Source: Boesenbergia rotunda
Lineage: Eukaryota > Streptophyta > Magnoliopsida > Zingiberales > Zingiberaceae
Direction of reading: 5' to 3'
Length of the DNA: 64,000 nucleotides
Assembly (NCBI GenBank): GCA_024364735.1
Contig: JAGFNQ010004751.1
Coordinates: forward strand, 185,637-249,636
Below are positions 1 to 13,539 of this stretch, one piece after another. How positions within the stretch are numbered: the first letter of the stretch is position 1; each line of letters begins with the position of its first letter. The translations under genes were made by a program, and so were the position numbers. The notes beneath the pieces were generated by a model. That model had not been told where the DNA came from. It did no database searches and was given only the letters and a program-made list of their open reading frames with translations.

Positions 1-438
1 GGCAACATATTCTGCTTCGGTTGTGGATAAGGCTTCGCAGTGTTGCTTTCTACTACACCAGCTAACTAGACTATGTCCTAATAATTAGCAACTTCCACTT
101 GTAGTCTTTCTATCTAATTTGCACCCAGCATAATCAGAGTCAGAATATCCTAATAATTCAAAAGTGGAAGTCCTAGGATATCAAATCCCTACATTTAGGG
201 TACCCTTAATGTACCTTAGAACTCTTTTTAGTGCTGCTAAGTGGGATTCCTTTGCACAAGTTTGGTATCTAACACACATTCCTACAGAAAATAAGATATC
301 AGGTCCACTAGCAGTTAAGTATAGTAGGCTACTGATCATACTTCGGTAAAATTTTAGATCTACAGGTTTACCCTCATGACCATTAATAATTTTGACATTA
401 GTAGCCATAGGGGTACTTAAGCTTTTAGAATTATCCAT
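1..438 (-). pseudogene. Ty1/copia RT-RNase H fragment, SIRE-like
   Basis: On the minus strand 438 to 181 encodes the end of a copia reverse transcriptase with the motif YRSMISSLLYLTAS followed by PDILFSVGMC and KESHLAALKR, typical of the segment joining RT to RNase H. Towards position 1 the frame continues into copia RNase H: SDSDYAGCKLDRK, then LVSWCSRKQH and STTEAEYVA. A stop lies between these blocks near position 90, so the copy is dead. The residues resemble the family B elements further right but differ enough to be another subfamily. The piece ends abruptly at about 440 against the truncated LTR of element A-I, which runs in the opposite direction. Its remainder lies left of the window. 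Confidence 0.85.
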
Positions 439-440
439 TT

Positions 441-2602
441 TGAATATTCACTATTTGAGTATACATGTTTATGTATTTGATTGAGATCTTAAACTCATTT
501 ACTGAATGTCCGCAATACAATTCACAGCATGAGAGAATTTGTGATGAATTCACAACTAGTGATTATCTCTACATGTGCAATTGTGAAGTATTGAAATTGT
601 CCCTAGTCGATGGATTGATAAATACGGACACTATCAATTCTGTTGAGACTAGCATGGGTAATTCTCTAATTAGCTGATTCTCACTGGCTGGTGACATTGG
701 GATGTCCGGAGATAAACATGAATGCTAGTTAAGGGAACTAGTTCATTGGAGTGACTGGCTGTAAAACTTCATATGGTAGTCTACATATAGATATGTCAAT
801 GAAGTTCTTACTGCAGCTTAAGTGCGATGTTCCTTTGACTTGCGGTGTTCAAGTCATCTTGGTCATGGAGACTTATGCTTTGACATCTTAAGCAAGCATC
901 TCCAAGGAGGTGTGGACCCAAGATGATTGGGTATAAGCCGAAGTGCTCGAAGATGTTTGAACAGCCTACAAAGGATTCACCACTCCTTGCGAGGAGATGT
1001 ATACCCAAGGCCTATCATCGGATTGTTACTCGAAGCCTCTGGCCAGAGCATGACATGTTCAGAGTATGAATCACTTAAATACATAAGAGTAATTAGAATC
1101 CGTAGGACGAGAAAACGTTACTTGGCTAGGTGTGACGTAGTCAGCCTAGTAGGGACTGACACACATAGGCCATGTCCTGAACCAAGTGGGTATAAGATGG
1201 TGAAGGGAATGGAGCACGATTCATTATAGCTGCTGAAGGGTTTCAGAATTATTTCTGAGGTCAACCGTTGATCTTTCGATTAATTGGGGATCATGATGTA
1301 CTACTAGGTGTCACTCATGATCGTTCTATAATTGATTAATTATAGACGGCCAACATAAATCGAAAGCCTATTTAGTCACACGCACAACGAGTAATCCGAG
1401 GGATTTAAAACGAGTTGAAAATTGGATTTTCCAATCAAGAGAGATTAGGTTTGGTTAAGCCAAACGATAAGTCGAATCTGAATTTTTCAGAGACACATTG
1501 GAAGCGTAAAATGGCTAAGTCTTTTGAAGACTTAATAGATGAATTAAATAAGTTTAATTCATTGGGGCGTGGCTTGGATGGGCCGGCCAAAGAGGGTCTC
1601 CATCCTCTTTGCTTGGTCGGCCACAACAAAGGGAGAGAACCAAATTTTTGGTTCAATTTATAAAATAAATCAAGTGTGGTTTGTTTTATAAAATTATGGA
1701 TGATATAAATTTTTATATAATAAACCAAGGTTTGGTTTATTTTTCATGGAAATTAAAATGAACCATGGATTGGGTTATTTTATTTTATAAAATCAATCAA
1801 GGATTGATTTACCATGATAAGAAAATTTATTCCATAAGAAAAAAGGAGCCTTGGTCGGTTTTTATCATGAATTAAAATATGATAAAACTTGGCATGATGG
1901 AATAAGTCATAGAAAATTTATTCTATAAGAAAAAAGAGACTTGGCGGTTGAGAGGCCACTATATAAAGGACCCAAGGCAAGGCTTGGAAATCAATCGAAG
2001 TATTCTTGCCTGGGCTCTCTCCCTCTCCTCCCTTCTTTCTCTTGGTCGACCACAAGACTCTTCTCCCTTCTTCTTGCCGTGAGCACAAGGAGAAGCACCG
2101 AGGCGACAAAGTTCTTCCGTTGGGACGATCTTCCTCTTCGGCCATTATCACCTTGGGATTGGGCGCAAGTCGTCTTCCTCCTTCTCGCCGGAATTGTGAT
2201 TCCGGCCAACCTTGGTAGTGAGTTTTTCCGATGTGATTACTTCTCTCTTGGTTTTCTTGTTGCGTTCTCGGAGAATCTAGTAGTTCTCGAGAACACGAAA
2301 CTCATGGCTTTGCGAAGTCATTCTGAATTTACTCGGCGTGGACGCGAATAGAGGCGGAGCTTTCGAGGGACGCTGACGGTTGGATCTCGTCCCTTCCTTC
2401 GAGTTACGTGAGGTAATACATAAATTAGTTTACGTTTCTGCAAAATTTTAAATATATGATCATGTCTACACAAGATAAATTTGCATGCTTAGATGTGTGG
2501 TTAAATAATTTGAGAAATTATTTATGCTAAACCTACCACTGCAAGTAATTAATTTTAAAATTACGAACCCGCATCCATGTCAACATGCACCCGGTCCCAA
2601 CA
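441..2602 (+). repeat. 5' LTR of A-I (5' truncated)
   Basis: Aligns by eye with the complete LTR of A-II at 32658-35072, beginning about 70 bp inside that LTR and ending with the same terminus CCCAACA just before the primer binding site. It contains no gene. The short ORFs inside it (for example 1941-2351) overlap the LTR transcription start zone and show no protein family signature. Confidence 0.9.
1960..1968 (+). promoter_or_regulatory. LTR TATA box of A-I
   Basis: TATATAAAG followed by GACCCAAGG lies about 640 bp before the LTR end. The same block occurs at the matching place in A-II (34425). This is the expected arrangement of a Pol II promoter at the U3/R border. The sequence motif is seen; its activity is inferred. 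Confidence 0.7.
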
Positions 2603-4320
2603 GTGGTATCAGAGCCGGTTAGTGTTCGACTTAATCATATAATTGTTTTTGAGGAAAACTTTGTCATGATCTCAATTTTGGAAAATTTTCCAATTATGGA
2701 AACTTTCCAATAATGATAAATTTTCGATTTAGGAATTTCAAAGTTTGGAAATCATCATGAAATTTCGCAAACTTTTGAAATATCCCTGTTTCTGAAATTT
2801 TATGATAATTGTGAAAACTTTCCATTTTTGGAAATTCCCATTTTAGAAATTTTCCAATTTTGGAAAAACGTAAGTTTCTTTGTACCAGAAACTTACAATT
2901 ATTCTGAAAACCTTTTATTTTGGAAACTTTCCATTTATGAAAAGCTCACAATTTTGGGCACTTTCTTTCAAGAAAGTCTAGACAAATTATGGAAATATTA
3001 ATTGGCATTTAAATTCATAATTGGAAATTAAATTATTTACAAAATTCTTTATTTTGGATTGAGCCTTGGAGAGCCGTCCAATTTAAAGTTAGTTGTTATA
3101 ATTAAATTTCCTAAATTGAATTTAAACTGTCAAATTCTTATTTTGGATTGAGCCTCGGGGAGCCGTCCAAATTAAGTAATTGATATTAATTTTCCATAAA
3201 TAAAATATGTGATCAAAGCTTGGAAATTTTGAGGTGATTCTCAAACGATAATTTCCTTATTTGATTTATGAGGTGATGCTCTTACATATTATTGTCTCCA
3301 AAATTAATTAGGAAAATTGTTTCCTATAGAGTATATTTCCTTAAATAAGATTTTCATGAAAATAATATGTGATTGAATTAAGGGAATCTGTCTCTTAATT
3401 TAATAAGATTTGATTTAGAGAAATCAAAATCTTAAACATATTAATTCCGAAATTGATTATGATAATTTAGGAAATTGTTTCCCAAAAATAATTCCTTGAA
3501 TAAAGTATAAAATTAGAATTAGGAAATCCGGTTCCTAATTCAATTAATGAGACTTGATAAATTAAGTTACATACATACTTTATTAGGGAAATCGTTAGAA
3601 CATGCCATAATTATATGTCATGAATGTGCATAAAAGAAAAGGATGAGATCCAAAACCCCTTACAAAATATTAAGGCCAATACCTTCCATTAATATGGTTA
3701 GAACCGAAGTTTTATTTCTCGTTTGGGTTGATGGACACATCCATGCCCGGCTTGAACCTCAACATGTTCAAACCATGGAATTAGTTTATGATTAATATAG
3801 TTGGAGTCAGAGGTCAATCCTTAGTTTTGGTTGTTGGACACATCCAAGCCTGACTAAACGGTTGAATGAGCTCCAACCATATTAAAACTATTTCTTGATT
3901 AATGGGTCAGCCTTAAGCTTGGAGTATCAATTTGTTGTGCCACAGCCAAGGTTGATGAAAGAGAGGTGCAGTTGGGTGCTATGTATATTGTTGCATACTT
4001 GTTAATGAGTTAACAACCCAATGATATATGCAAACATTCAATTAGTTGATAGCATAATGTGATAGTTACATATGTGTAATATGTAATCGGTATAATTACC
4101 TACCTTCATAGCTAAGAATAACTTGATGGACTCCAGCCATGGTTGTTCTTATCTATGGTTGGATGTCAACCTATTTGGAGATGTTCCTACAATCTCCCGA
4201 ATTGATAAAAAGGGTTATTCAATTCGAAAATAAATAGTATTTAATTAATGTATATTGATGCATTCTTTATCATTCTTATCACATAACCTCAATTTGTATT
4301 TCTAGGATAATCACCTGATC
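2603..4320 (+). other. Noncoding leader of A-I
   Basis: About 1.7 kb of AT-rich sequence between primer site and gag, without a long ORF. It opens with degenerate runs of the type TTTTGGAAA/TTTCCAAAA (2680-2960), then has two copies of a cassette bounded by TTGGATTGAGCC and GCCGTCCAA (about 3053-3091 and 3143-3171) whose ends are self-complementary. Further on is a pair of related blocks with GGACACATCCA (3731 and 3837). The same leader recurs in A-II at 35073-36861. Confidence 0.8.
2604..2616 (+). other. Primer binding site of A-I (tRNA-Met)
   Basis: TGGTATCAGAGCC starts one base after the LTR end and matches the usual plant copia primer site complementary to the 3' end of initiator tRNA-Met. 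Confidence 0.9.
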
Positions 4321-6614
4321 ATGTCTTCTCTGAATTTGCGTTCCATTTTGGACACCAATAAGTTAACTAAGGCCAAAAGGCACTTGCCATCACTGCGGCA
4401 AGGAGGGTCACTGGCGAAGAAACTGCAAGGTTTATCTTGAGTCCTTGAAGAAGAAGGCATCCGATGCCCCATCCTCTTCAGGCATCTTCCTTATTGAATG
4501 TCACTCTATTTCCTCGTACACCTAGGTACTTGATACTGGGTGTAGCTCACATATATGTAATGACATACAGGGGCTAAGGAATAGAAAAAAACTCGTCAAG
4601 GGAGAAGCGAATTTGCGAGTTGGAAATGGAGCAATGATTGCTGCTGTTGCCATCGGAACATATTTGCTAAAGCTCCTTACTGGACTTGTCTTAGAATTGG
4701 ATAATTGTTATTTTGTTCCTTCGTTAATAAAGAACATTGTATCTATTTCATGGTTGAATGAAAAGGGTTATCATTTAACTTTTAGTAACAATTGCTGTTA
4801 CATAACTTTAAATGGTGTTCTTTATGGGACTGGAACTTTATGCAATGGTATCTACATGTTAGATTTATCCGGTGACGTTTTCAATATCGAAGTTAGCAAC
4901 AAACGTGCTCGAATAGATAATCAAATAGACTCCTATACGTGACATTGTCGTCTTGGCCATGTAAGCAAGAAACGCATGACCAAATTACACCGATGTGGAA
5001 TTCTGGAATCATTTGAACCTGGTTCATTTGATACATGCGAATCATGCTTAAAAGGCAAGATGACCAAATTACCCTTTTTCGAAAAAGGTAAACCAATGGG
5101 AGAATTGCTTGGTCTAATACATACTGATGTATGTGGATCATGTCAACTCTTGCACAAGGAGGCTATAGCTACTTCATTACCTTTATCGATGATCACTCAC
5201 GATTCGGGTATGTGTTCTTAATGAAACACAAATCTGAAGCTTTTGAGAAATTCAAGGAGTTCAGAAGTGAAGTAGAGAAACAGCTTGGTAAAAGTATTAA
5301 GATACTTCGATCCGATCGGGGTGGTGAATAATTAAAGATTATCTTAGGGACAATGGGATATTGTCTCAATGGATTCTGCCATATATACCACAGCATAATG
5401 GTGTATCTGAGAGGCGTAACCGAACCTTGATGGACATGGTTAGATCTATGATGAATCATGTAACTTTTCCAAAATCCTTTTGGGGCTATGTGCTTAAGAC
5501 AGCTGTTTACTTACTAAATAGAGTCCCGACCAAGGTAGTCTCTACTACTCCATATGAGACGTGGAATAGTAAGAAACCTCATTTATCTCACCTAAAGATA
5601 TGGGGTTGTCCTGCTTATGTAAAGCGGACTGTATCAGACAAATTGGATGCTAAGTCTGATAAATGTCTATTTATTGGATACCCTAAGGAAACGAAAGGTT
5701 ACCAATTCTATCATTCCTTCGAACAAAAGGTGTTTGTTTCAAGGCATGCTATATTTCTAGAAAAAGAATTTCTTTTACAAGAAAATAGTGGGAGTAGCAT
5801 TGAACTTGAAGAAGTTCAAGAAACTCCAATAGACATTACAGAGACACCTAGTCTAGGCCCACAACCAATAATTCATAATGATGAGCTATTAGTTGAACCT
5901 AAAACAACACCACTTCTTCGTAGGTTTGATAGGACACACAATATTCCAGAGAGATACGGATTTCTCATAAGTGAATCGAACGACGTGTTACTCATTAACG
6001 ATGACGAACCTATCAGTTATGAAGATGTTCTGAAAAATTCAGAAAGGGATAAATGGCTTGAAGCCATGAAGTCGGAAATGGATTCCATGTACGAAAATCA
6101 AGTATGGGACTTGGTTAACCCACCTGAAGGGATTAAGCCCATAGGGTGCAAGTGGGTTTTCAAGAAGAAAACCGACATGGAAGGTAATGTTGTTACCTTT
6201 AAGGATAGATTAGTGGCAAAAGAATATCGTCAGAAACAAGGAATTGATTATGACGAAACCTATTCGCCAGTAGCTATGCTTAAATCCATTCAGATGCTCC
6301 TGGCCATAGTGACTCATTATGATTATGAGATATGACAAATGGATGTGAAAACAGCTTTCCTTAATGGAAACTTACTTGAGGATGTATACATGATACAACC
6401 TGAAGGTTTCACATCGGTTAATAAAACCAAAGTATGCAAGCTTCGACGATTCATATATGGATTAAAGCAAGCATCCAAGAGCTGGAACATCCGTTTTGAT
6501 GAGACAATCAAAGAGTTTGATTTCTCACTAAATCCTGACGAACCTTGTGTGTATAAGAAGGTTAGTGGGAGTGCAGTCGTATTCCTAGTGTTATATGTCG
6601 ATGACATATTACTT
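4321..6614 (+). pseudogene. A-I gag-pol, part 1 (gag remnant to RT YVDD)
   Basis: Starts with MSSLNLRSILDTNKLT, a copia gag N terminus, but most of gag is missing and the frame jumps to the zinc-knuckle region, itself broken by a 20-bp deletion between two AAAAGG repeats relative to A-II. Then come a retropepsin remnant (DTGCSSHICND, with a stop just before), the pre-integrase domain (HVSKKRM, CESCLKGK), the integrase core (HTDVCG, ITFIDDHSR, SDRGGE then a stop, HNGVSERRNRT) and the RT (WVFKKK, RLVAKEY, a stop, QMDVKTAFLNG, YGLKQA) ending at YVDDILL, where the LINE enters. At least four stops or frameshifts are visible, so it is non-functional. Confidence 0.9.
6598..6614. repeat. LINE target site duplication, left copy
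   Basis: TCGATGACATATTACTT, identical to 13540-13556. These bases encode the VDDILL part of the A-I RT active site. Confidence 0.95.
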
Positions 6615-7493
6615 TTTTTTTTTAAAACATGATGATTTTATTCCAAGAAGGGAGAAAAAACCATATTAGAAGGGGGGCCAAACCTGACCTTCTAATATAG
6701 TAATACAAAAGGAACCTCAATATGATTTACAAAATATAGCTCAAGAAATTCAAAATTTTATGGATTAAACTCCAAACATCAAAATTTCACTCATGTGCTT
6801 CAAAAATCTGATAAAGATTTCCATCGCATGTGCTTCAAAACTCCCTGGTCTTCAAAATTTCCGGTAAGGAAGAAACTCCAAACTGCCAATATAATTCAGA
6901 CCATCTGCTGCATATCAAACAAAACAAACGCTTTGTTACACACAAGCTATAATCATCATCCAGACCGTCCAGGTTTTCAGTTTCAGTTTTAGCGTCAAAT
7001 AATCAGGTGTAAAACTCAGAAATATCAATAGAAAAAGCTTTACCACTCTTCAGCAAAAATAGTCCACCCTTCAGACAAATTTGACCTGACTGAAAATTAT
7101 GTTGATAAAAAAGAATCAATTTCCAATTGGCATGCTAGAAGTTTCCAAATGGCACGCCAATGGAAATTCAAATTGCTCCTTGTCTGCCAGGGGACATCTT
7201 CAAACACATTTCAGCAGTACTATACAGACATTCTGACAAAAATATCAGATACAAATCTATCATATCCTGCCTGAGAACAGATTTATTAGTTACAGGACAC
7301 CTCTAACAGCAGTACTTTCCAGATTTTCAGTGTCTCTAACAAAACCCTACACAAGTTACCCCGTCTGTTATAATCAATACTTTTTAGTCATCCAATTTTT
7401 TGAAACAACACCACAGCAGTAATCAGCTGAAAGAAATTGCTAATCTGTCACTCTTTTCATATCCTGCAGTAACCAACAGAAAATAAACATGTA
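6615..7493 (-). other. LINE 3' UTR and A tail
   Basis: About 0.9 kb after the ORF2 stop with no coding signal. It ends in a run of T on the plus strand, the A tail of the LINE RNA. The tail is short, about ten A. Confidence 0.8.
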
Positions 7494-10400
7494 TTAAGAA
7501 GGCTTAGAGGTCCATCTAATATATGGCAGCCCAATCCTGTCTAACTTACATATGGCATAGAGCTCTTTATCAACATCATCACCATATATGATCCTTTCTC
7601 CATTATATTGAAACGCACTATTTGCAAGATAATCAGCAGCAGCATTTGCTTCTCTAAAAGTATGTGAGCAACGTATATCATATGTGGCGAGGTATTGTCT
7701 AATCTTGAGTACTAGATCTCTATATTTCCATCCAACAGAGAAAGCATTAATAATCTGTAGAGCAGCTAAAGAGTCCGTTTCAAGCCAAATAGGAAAAAAG
7801 TTATTCTCAATGCATAATTCCAAACCTTTGCATATCGCATATAACTCAGATTGGATATTGGATCCTTCCCCTATTATACCATTTTTGGCTCACAACACAT
7901 GCCCATAGGAATCCCGAACAATTACACCATATGAAGAGGCCCCTGGGTTACCCTTCGCACACCCATCAGTATTTATCTTATATATGCCAGGAATAGGTTT
8001 TTTCCAGCTAACAACAGCAATAGTATGCACTGTATAACATCTAACATGCATTCCCAAGAGTCGAGCAGCAGATTTGTAGCCTCTCCAATGACAGTCCTTG
8101 ATAATACCAGCTGCCGCTCCATCTGAAACATAACTAAGAACATTTCCAATGATTTTCTGTGTAGACATTTGTAGCCCTCTGTGTTTAGCATCATTTCTCG
8201 CCACCCATAGAAACCAAATGATTAAAAAAGGACAAGCTTCTCTCATATGCCCCTGTTTTGTCCATTCAGCACCAATCATCCAATTATTAAAATGATTATA
8301 GCTAGTAACACCAAACACCCCAGCAAAGTAGGACCACACCTCCATTGCAATTGAACATTCGAAAAATGATGATCCCATGTCTCCTCAGATTCGCAACAAA
8401 TACATTTTGAAGCTAAAGAAGTACCTCTTTGTTTAATTACTTCATCCACTGGCAGCTTGCGTTGCAAAAACCTCCAAACACAGATGGAAATTCTCGGAAT
8501 TAGAATTTTGCTCCAGATAGCGATCCAGATCATACTTGATTGTTGACAATTTCTGATACTGTGCCATGCAGATTTCAGAGAGAAATTGCCATCATTCGAA
8601 AGCCTCCAAATCAGCCTATCTGAAACCCTTGATTGTACTGGTATTGCATATACTTCTGATGCTAAATTCTTTGGTATCACTTTCTGAATTTTCTCCACAT
8701 CCCAGCCTTTCTCATTTCTGAACTCCGCAATCATTTGGTTTGGGAATCTTATTGTATCACATGCTTGATACAAAGGCCCACTATCCAACCAATTTTCATA
8801 CCAAAAATTTATTTTCCCATCACCCACAATCCAACCCATATTGCATTCTGCCACATTGCGAATTTTGAACATCCTTTTCCAAGCAGGAGAAGAGTTTCTT
8901 TTTAAAGAAACAATTGTAGGAGACATTCGACCACAATACATTTTAGTGAGAAAATTAGCCCAAGGAGTAGTTTGTTCCATGAATCTAAACCAGAGTTTTA
9001 TCGCCATTGTTGTGGCTATATCAGCTAATTTCCGTATGCCTAGACCTCCTTCCAATTTCGGCTTGCATATAGAGCCCCAAGCAATCCAATGTTGTCTCTT
9101 CTTTGCATTTATAGTGCCCCAAAAGAATTTAGCAAATAACATTTCTAATTGATGGAAAACTGCCAAAGGAGGAAGGATGACTTGCAATAGATACAATGGC
9201 ATAGAGACCAGCACACTTTGAATTAGCTGTAGTCGACCCCCATATGATAGCCTTGATAAATTCCACCCATGGAGTTTCTTCCTCACCTTCTCTAAAAGGG
9301 GCATATAATATACCGTTTTCCTGTGGCCTGAAAAGATTGGAACTCCTAAATAAGTAATAGGGCCGACCCCCTCACCAAAACCCGTAACCACTGCTATCAT
9401 TTGTCTTCTAGCTAAAGATATTCTTTTGGCAAGATAAAAGACACTTTTTCCAGCATTTACTAATTGTCCAGATTGTGCTTCATATGTGTCAAGAAAAGTT
9501 TTAACCTTTTTGATACAATTAATTGATCCATTCATGAAAATCATTATGTCATCTGCATAAGCTAAATAAGAGACCTTCATTCCACATCCTGTAACATATT
9601 CAAGATTAGGATATTTGACAAAAAGTTCATTTAAACCTCTAGATAAATATTCAGCCCCAATGATAAAAAGGAGAGGGGATATTGGATCCCATTGTCTCAA
9701 ACCTCTTTTTGCTTGAAAGAAACCAGATAGATGGCCATTAATACGAACAGAAAACCATGCATTTGTAATACATCTTTCAATAATGTCAATGAAATCTTTT
9801 GAGAAACCAAAGGCTGTCATTATTTTGAAAAGAAATCTCCATTGAACTCTGTCAAAAGCTTTAGCCATATCCAATTTAAAAATTACATTACCTCCCCTGA
9901 CATGATAATTCAGCTTATGATTTAATTCTTGTGCTAGGAGAATATTATCTGATATCAGACGCCCCTCTACAAAACCACTCTGTGTTGGAGATATAATCTT
10001 TCCCATTATGCAACTTAACCTGGTAGCCAACAATTTGGAAATGATCTTGTATGAAACATTGCATAAACTGATGGGTCTGAAATCCTTCCAATTTTGTGCA
10101 TTAACAGTTTTGGGCAGAAGTACTATAGTGGTTGCTGACATCCCTGTAGGTATAGAACTTCCTTTAAAAAAATCCACCACAGCCTGATACACATCTTCCT
10201 CTATAATCTCCCAACAGACTACATAAAAAGCTGCAGAAAAACCATCAGGACCAGCTGCACTATCTTGACACATGTCCCATACAATCTTCTTTATTTCTTG
10301 CATATTAGGTATTGCAATTAAATCTTTATTTTCTGTTGTGGTTACTAACGAAGGAATCCGATCCATATTTATGGAATTGCAGTCATAACTTTCCCCTGAT

Positions 10401-11580
10401 AACAACCCCTCAAAAAATTTAACTCCAGAGGCCCTAATAAGTTCTGGATTCTCAATACAAGTCCCCTCATCCCATATTCTGAAAATTCTATTATTTATTT
10501 TTCTTATTTGCACCATATCGTGGAAAAATTTTGTGTTTCTATCACCTTCCCCATCCATCTTACTGCCGCTCTTTGCTTCCAAAAATCCTCCTCCATACTC
10601 AAAGTTTTAAAAAACTGTGCTTGACTTTTGTTCTTTTTTATTTTATTTTCATCAGTGGGATCAGAGTCAAACAGTTTCTCAGCTACTGAATATTCCTCTT
10701 CAGCCTTTTTTACATTATCATGTATATTCCCAAAAACTTCTTTGTTCCACCACTTCAAATGTGCTTTGAGCCTCTTAAGTTTTAATTGCAATCTGTGTAG
10801 TCCAAAACTAGTACATGGCAGATTCCAATTCAGCCTGACTGTCTGTAGAAAACCATGATGCTTGACCCACATTTTCTGGAACCGAAAAGATGCCACTGGT
10901 TTATCAAACTCAGGAAAAGAAATAAAGAGAGGGCAATGATCAGATGCTGCTCTATTTAGATGCTCCACTCTTACCAAAAATCCATGGTCTTTCCAAGACG
11001 GGGAAATGAGTATTCTATCCAGTCGCTTCCAAATTTTGTTGTTTGTTCATGTAAATCTATCCCCAATAAAACCGGCATCAACTAAACCGGCCATCAGCAT
11101 AAAATTATTAAAGTCTTCCACTGCACCCGGTCTTGAAATACACCCTGCAGAATGTTCACTAGCATTTGCAATAATATTGAAATCTCCACCAATCAACCAA
11201 TAATCTGTAAAAATCGGTTTAATTTCAAGCAACTTCTCCCAAAGAATGTAGCGATCTGTTCTTTCACATTTAGCATATACCACAGTAAGTATCAAATTAA
11301 CTGGGAAAAGAGAAGATTTTAATTCAAGATGAAGAAACTGATCATGATCTTCCAAAATCCGACAATCTATATTAGCATCATACACAAACCAGATTTTTCC
11401 AGAATTATTTGAAATTGCAGAATTAAAGCCCAAATTTCTGGTAATATAAGCTTCATCCAAAGATATGAAAGGTTCTAAAATACCTATGAAGTTCAAATGG
11501 TGCTGTTTTTTGAGATGGTGTACTCTTCTAAGGGAGGCCGCATTTCCAATCCCTCTAATGTTCCATATGATTCCTGACAT
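7494..11580 (-). pseudogene. LINE ORF2: endonuclease, RT and RNase H
   Basis: Read from 11580 downward. First an APE-type endonuclease (ILEPF, WLIGGDFN, then SDHCPL), interrupted by a TGA near 11046 at a tryptophan position and by a frameshift near 10550. Then a non-LTR reverse transcriptase (FRPISLCN, DMAKAFDRV, QSGFVEGR and catalytic YADD). The cysteine-rich zf-RVT region (CICCESEETWDH) follows and contains another frameshift near 8370. The C terminus is a plant-type RNase H (INTDGCAKGNPG, SELYAI, ETDSL, REANAAADYLA) with its acidic residues in place but a TGA near 7885. The domain order matches plant L1 elements that carry RNase H. Four lesions make it inactive, but it looks fairly young. 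Confidence 0.92.
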
Positions 11581-11606
11581 CAGAAAAAAAGGGAAGAGGA
11601 GGTTTT

Positions 11607-13440
11607 TTACACATTTGATTTACTCCTAGTCATCCTTTGAGTTCCAACCAACACATTTGCATGTATATTTTTCTGACTTTTCTGTGGACTTAACAATCTT
11701 GATGATTTTCCTTTCCTTTGAAACAATTCCCTAGCATCCGAGTCTTCTTCCTCTTCAAAGGACTTTGAGAAATCATAACCAATTTGTTCTTCTTTCCCTT
11801 TATCTGCTGACGATAGTAAATCTTCCTTTTGATCTGCATATTCTGAAATTGTTTCTAGTTGATATTCCGATGCATTTACTTGCTGTGTATTCAGCAGATT
11901 ATCAGATTCTAACAGAGATTCAGAATCTGCCTTATCTGCTTCAGTCTCCAGCTCATCTGCTTCTGTTGAATCCATTAAATCTTTGAATCCAGCCATTTCA
12001 TATATGCCTGTTTTCCTTGATATCTCCATTGCATTTTTGTGGATTACTTTCCTCTTCTCTTGATTCCCTTTTTGTTGATAATCTCTATTCTTAACATCCT
12101 CCTTTTCTGCTACAGGTAACAGTGTAATTTTTTCAACCTCTGTATCTGTTTCTGGCACTTTTGCAGTTTCTAAATAAACTTCATCTGATTCAATCTGCAT
12201 ATCCTCCAATTCTTCTGCATTTACATTGTTGTTCCCCATATCATTTCCTTTCCCATCAGCTTCCTTCTCGACATCATACCTTTCTTCTTCCACCATAGTA
12301 AGTAAAGGCTGAAAATTATTTCTTGTCCCACTATTTCCAGGATTTGAAATAGTTTGACTTTTTGAAGATCCTTGTTTTTGTACCCAAATATTTTTGTCAT
12401 TTTCTCTTCTATCCCCAAAACTTTCCTTTGCCTTTAAGTTTCTGAAAACAGTTTCATTATTGCCTTCATCTGCAAACATTTTATCCTTACCCTTCTCCTC
12501 TTCCTTGGTTTCTTTTCTGTTTAGAAAAAACCTCAGATCTTCTTTAGGAAATGAAATGTTTTTTGTAGTTGACATCCAGGCAGGAACTGGTTTATTTCCT
12601 AAAACATAACATTCTTCAATTGCGTGCCCCAGATGTCTGCAATGCTCACAGTATAATGGATGTTTTTCATACACCACACTTTGCATCCGTTTTTCCTTTC
12701 CAATACCTAGCCATAGCTCCTCCACTTTTGGCTTTACAAGATCTATTTCAACACAAACCCGAGCAACTGACAATCTTGTCCAATCTGCAGTGGCTTCATC
12801 CATCTTGATTGGCTTTCCTACAACTCTTGCTATTGAGAACAGACCTCTTTTATTGAAGAATTGAATCGGTAGATCTGGCAATTGTATCCACACCGGAACC
12901 ACAGATGATTCTGCCTCATAGGAAAAGTTTGGAGACCACTTAAAAATTCTCAAAGGCACACCCCCAATCCTCCAAACACCTCTAGTCCAGATTCTAGCCA
13001 TGTCCGCATTTGATGATAAATGCAAAAAGATGTATCCCGCGCGCAGAAAACGTATATTATATGAATCCGAGAGCCCTAGATTCTTAAAAGATTGAAAGAT
13101 TATCGCTGGGCTAGGGCGCATACCTGAAAACTTTCCAATTAGCGAAAACTGGAAAGGTTCGGCCATCTTCGCTACCTCCTCTTCTGAGAAAAAAAACTCC
13201 TGGAGCATTATTGTATACAGTAATAGGATTGAAATCTTCCCCAATGTCTTCAAAGTTCTTCTTCATTGCGCGTGGAGAGCTCGGTTTTAGGGCTTGCGCA
13301 TACGTCTGCTTGAATGCCCCCTGATTTTTCGTATTCTTTTCTACATCGATAGATGAGGCTGTAGTGGTAGGAAAAGGTGTGAGAGGATGGGGAGCAGCAG
13401 GATCCCTTGCCGGCGGCATGTTGCCGCCGGCGGCCAACAC
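11607..13440 (-). pseudogene. LINE ORF1: DUF4283 and zinc-knuckle RNA-binding protein
   Basis: Starts at 13440 with a short proline-rich N terminus. A run of eight A near 13188 shifts the frame, after which 13253-11607 encodes the rest. The first 200 or so residues are a DUF4283 domain (FSLIGKFSG, RIWTRGVWRIGG, VPVWIQLPDLP). A CCHC knuckle follows (CEHCRHLGHAIEEC), then a long acidic, low-complexity tail of some 300 residues ending TRMTRSKSNV. Plant L1 ORF1 proteins bind the element RNA, and this order is typical of them. The frameshift in the homopolymer could be a real mutation or a sequencing error. Confidence 0.88.
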
Positions 13441-13539
13441 CGCCAGGGAAGAAAGGCGCGCGCGATTTGAAACAGAGTAATCGCCTTAAAATCGCCTCTC
13501 ATTGAAAAAAATCGCCTCTCAGAGACACTCGACCTTCAC

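Larger units (their letters stand above)
6615..13539 (-). mobile_element. L1-type LINE, nearly full length
   Basis: A non-LTR retrotransposon on the minus strand with ORF1 (13440-11607), ORF2 (11580-7494), a 3' UTR and an A tail (the T run at 6615). It is bounded by a 17-bp direct repeat of A-I sequence (6598-6614 and 13540-13556), the hallmark of target-primed reverse transcription. Removing it rejoins A-I RT exactly. The 5' end is GC-rich, contains a repeated ATCGCCTCTCA, and lies about 100 bp upstream of the ORF1 start, suggesting little or no 5' truncation. Each ORF has a few stops or frameshifts. Confidence 0.95.

Noticed and set aside
1941..2351. 136-codon ORF in the A-I LTR, also partly in A-II
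   Set aside because: It starts upstream of the presumed LTR transcription start, has competing ORFs in other frames, and shows no family signature.
2680..2960. Dense TTTTGGAAA/TTTCCAAAA runs as protein-binding sites
   Set aside because: They are A/T-rich slippage-type repeats shared by both A leaders. There is no regular spacing or paired change to support a specific role.
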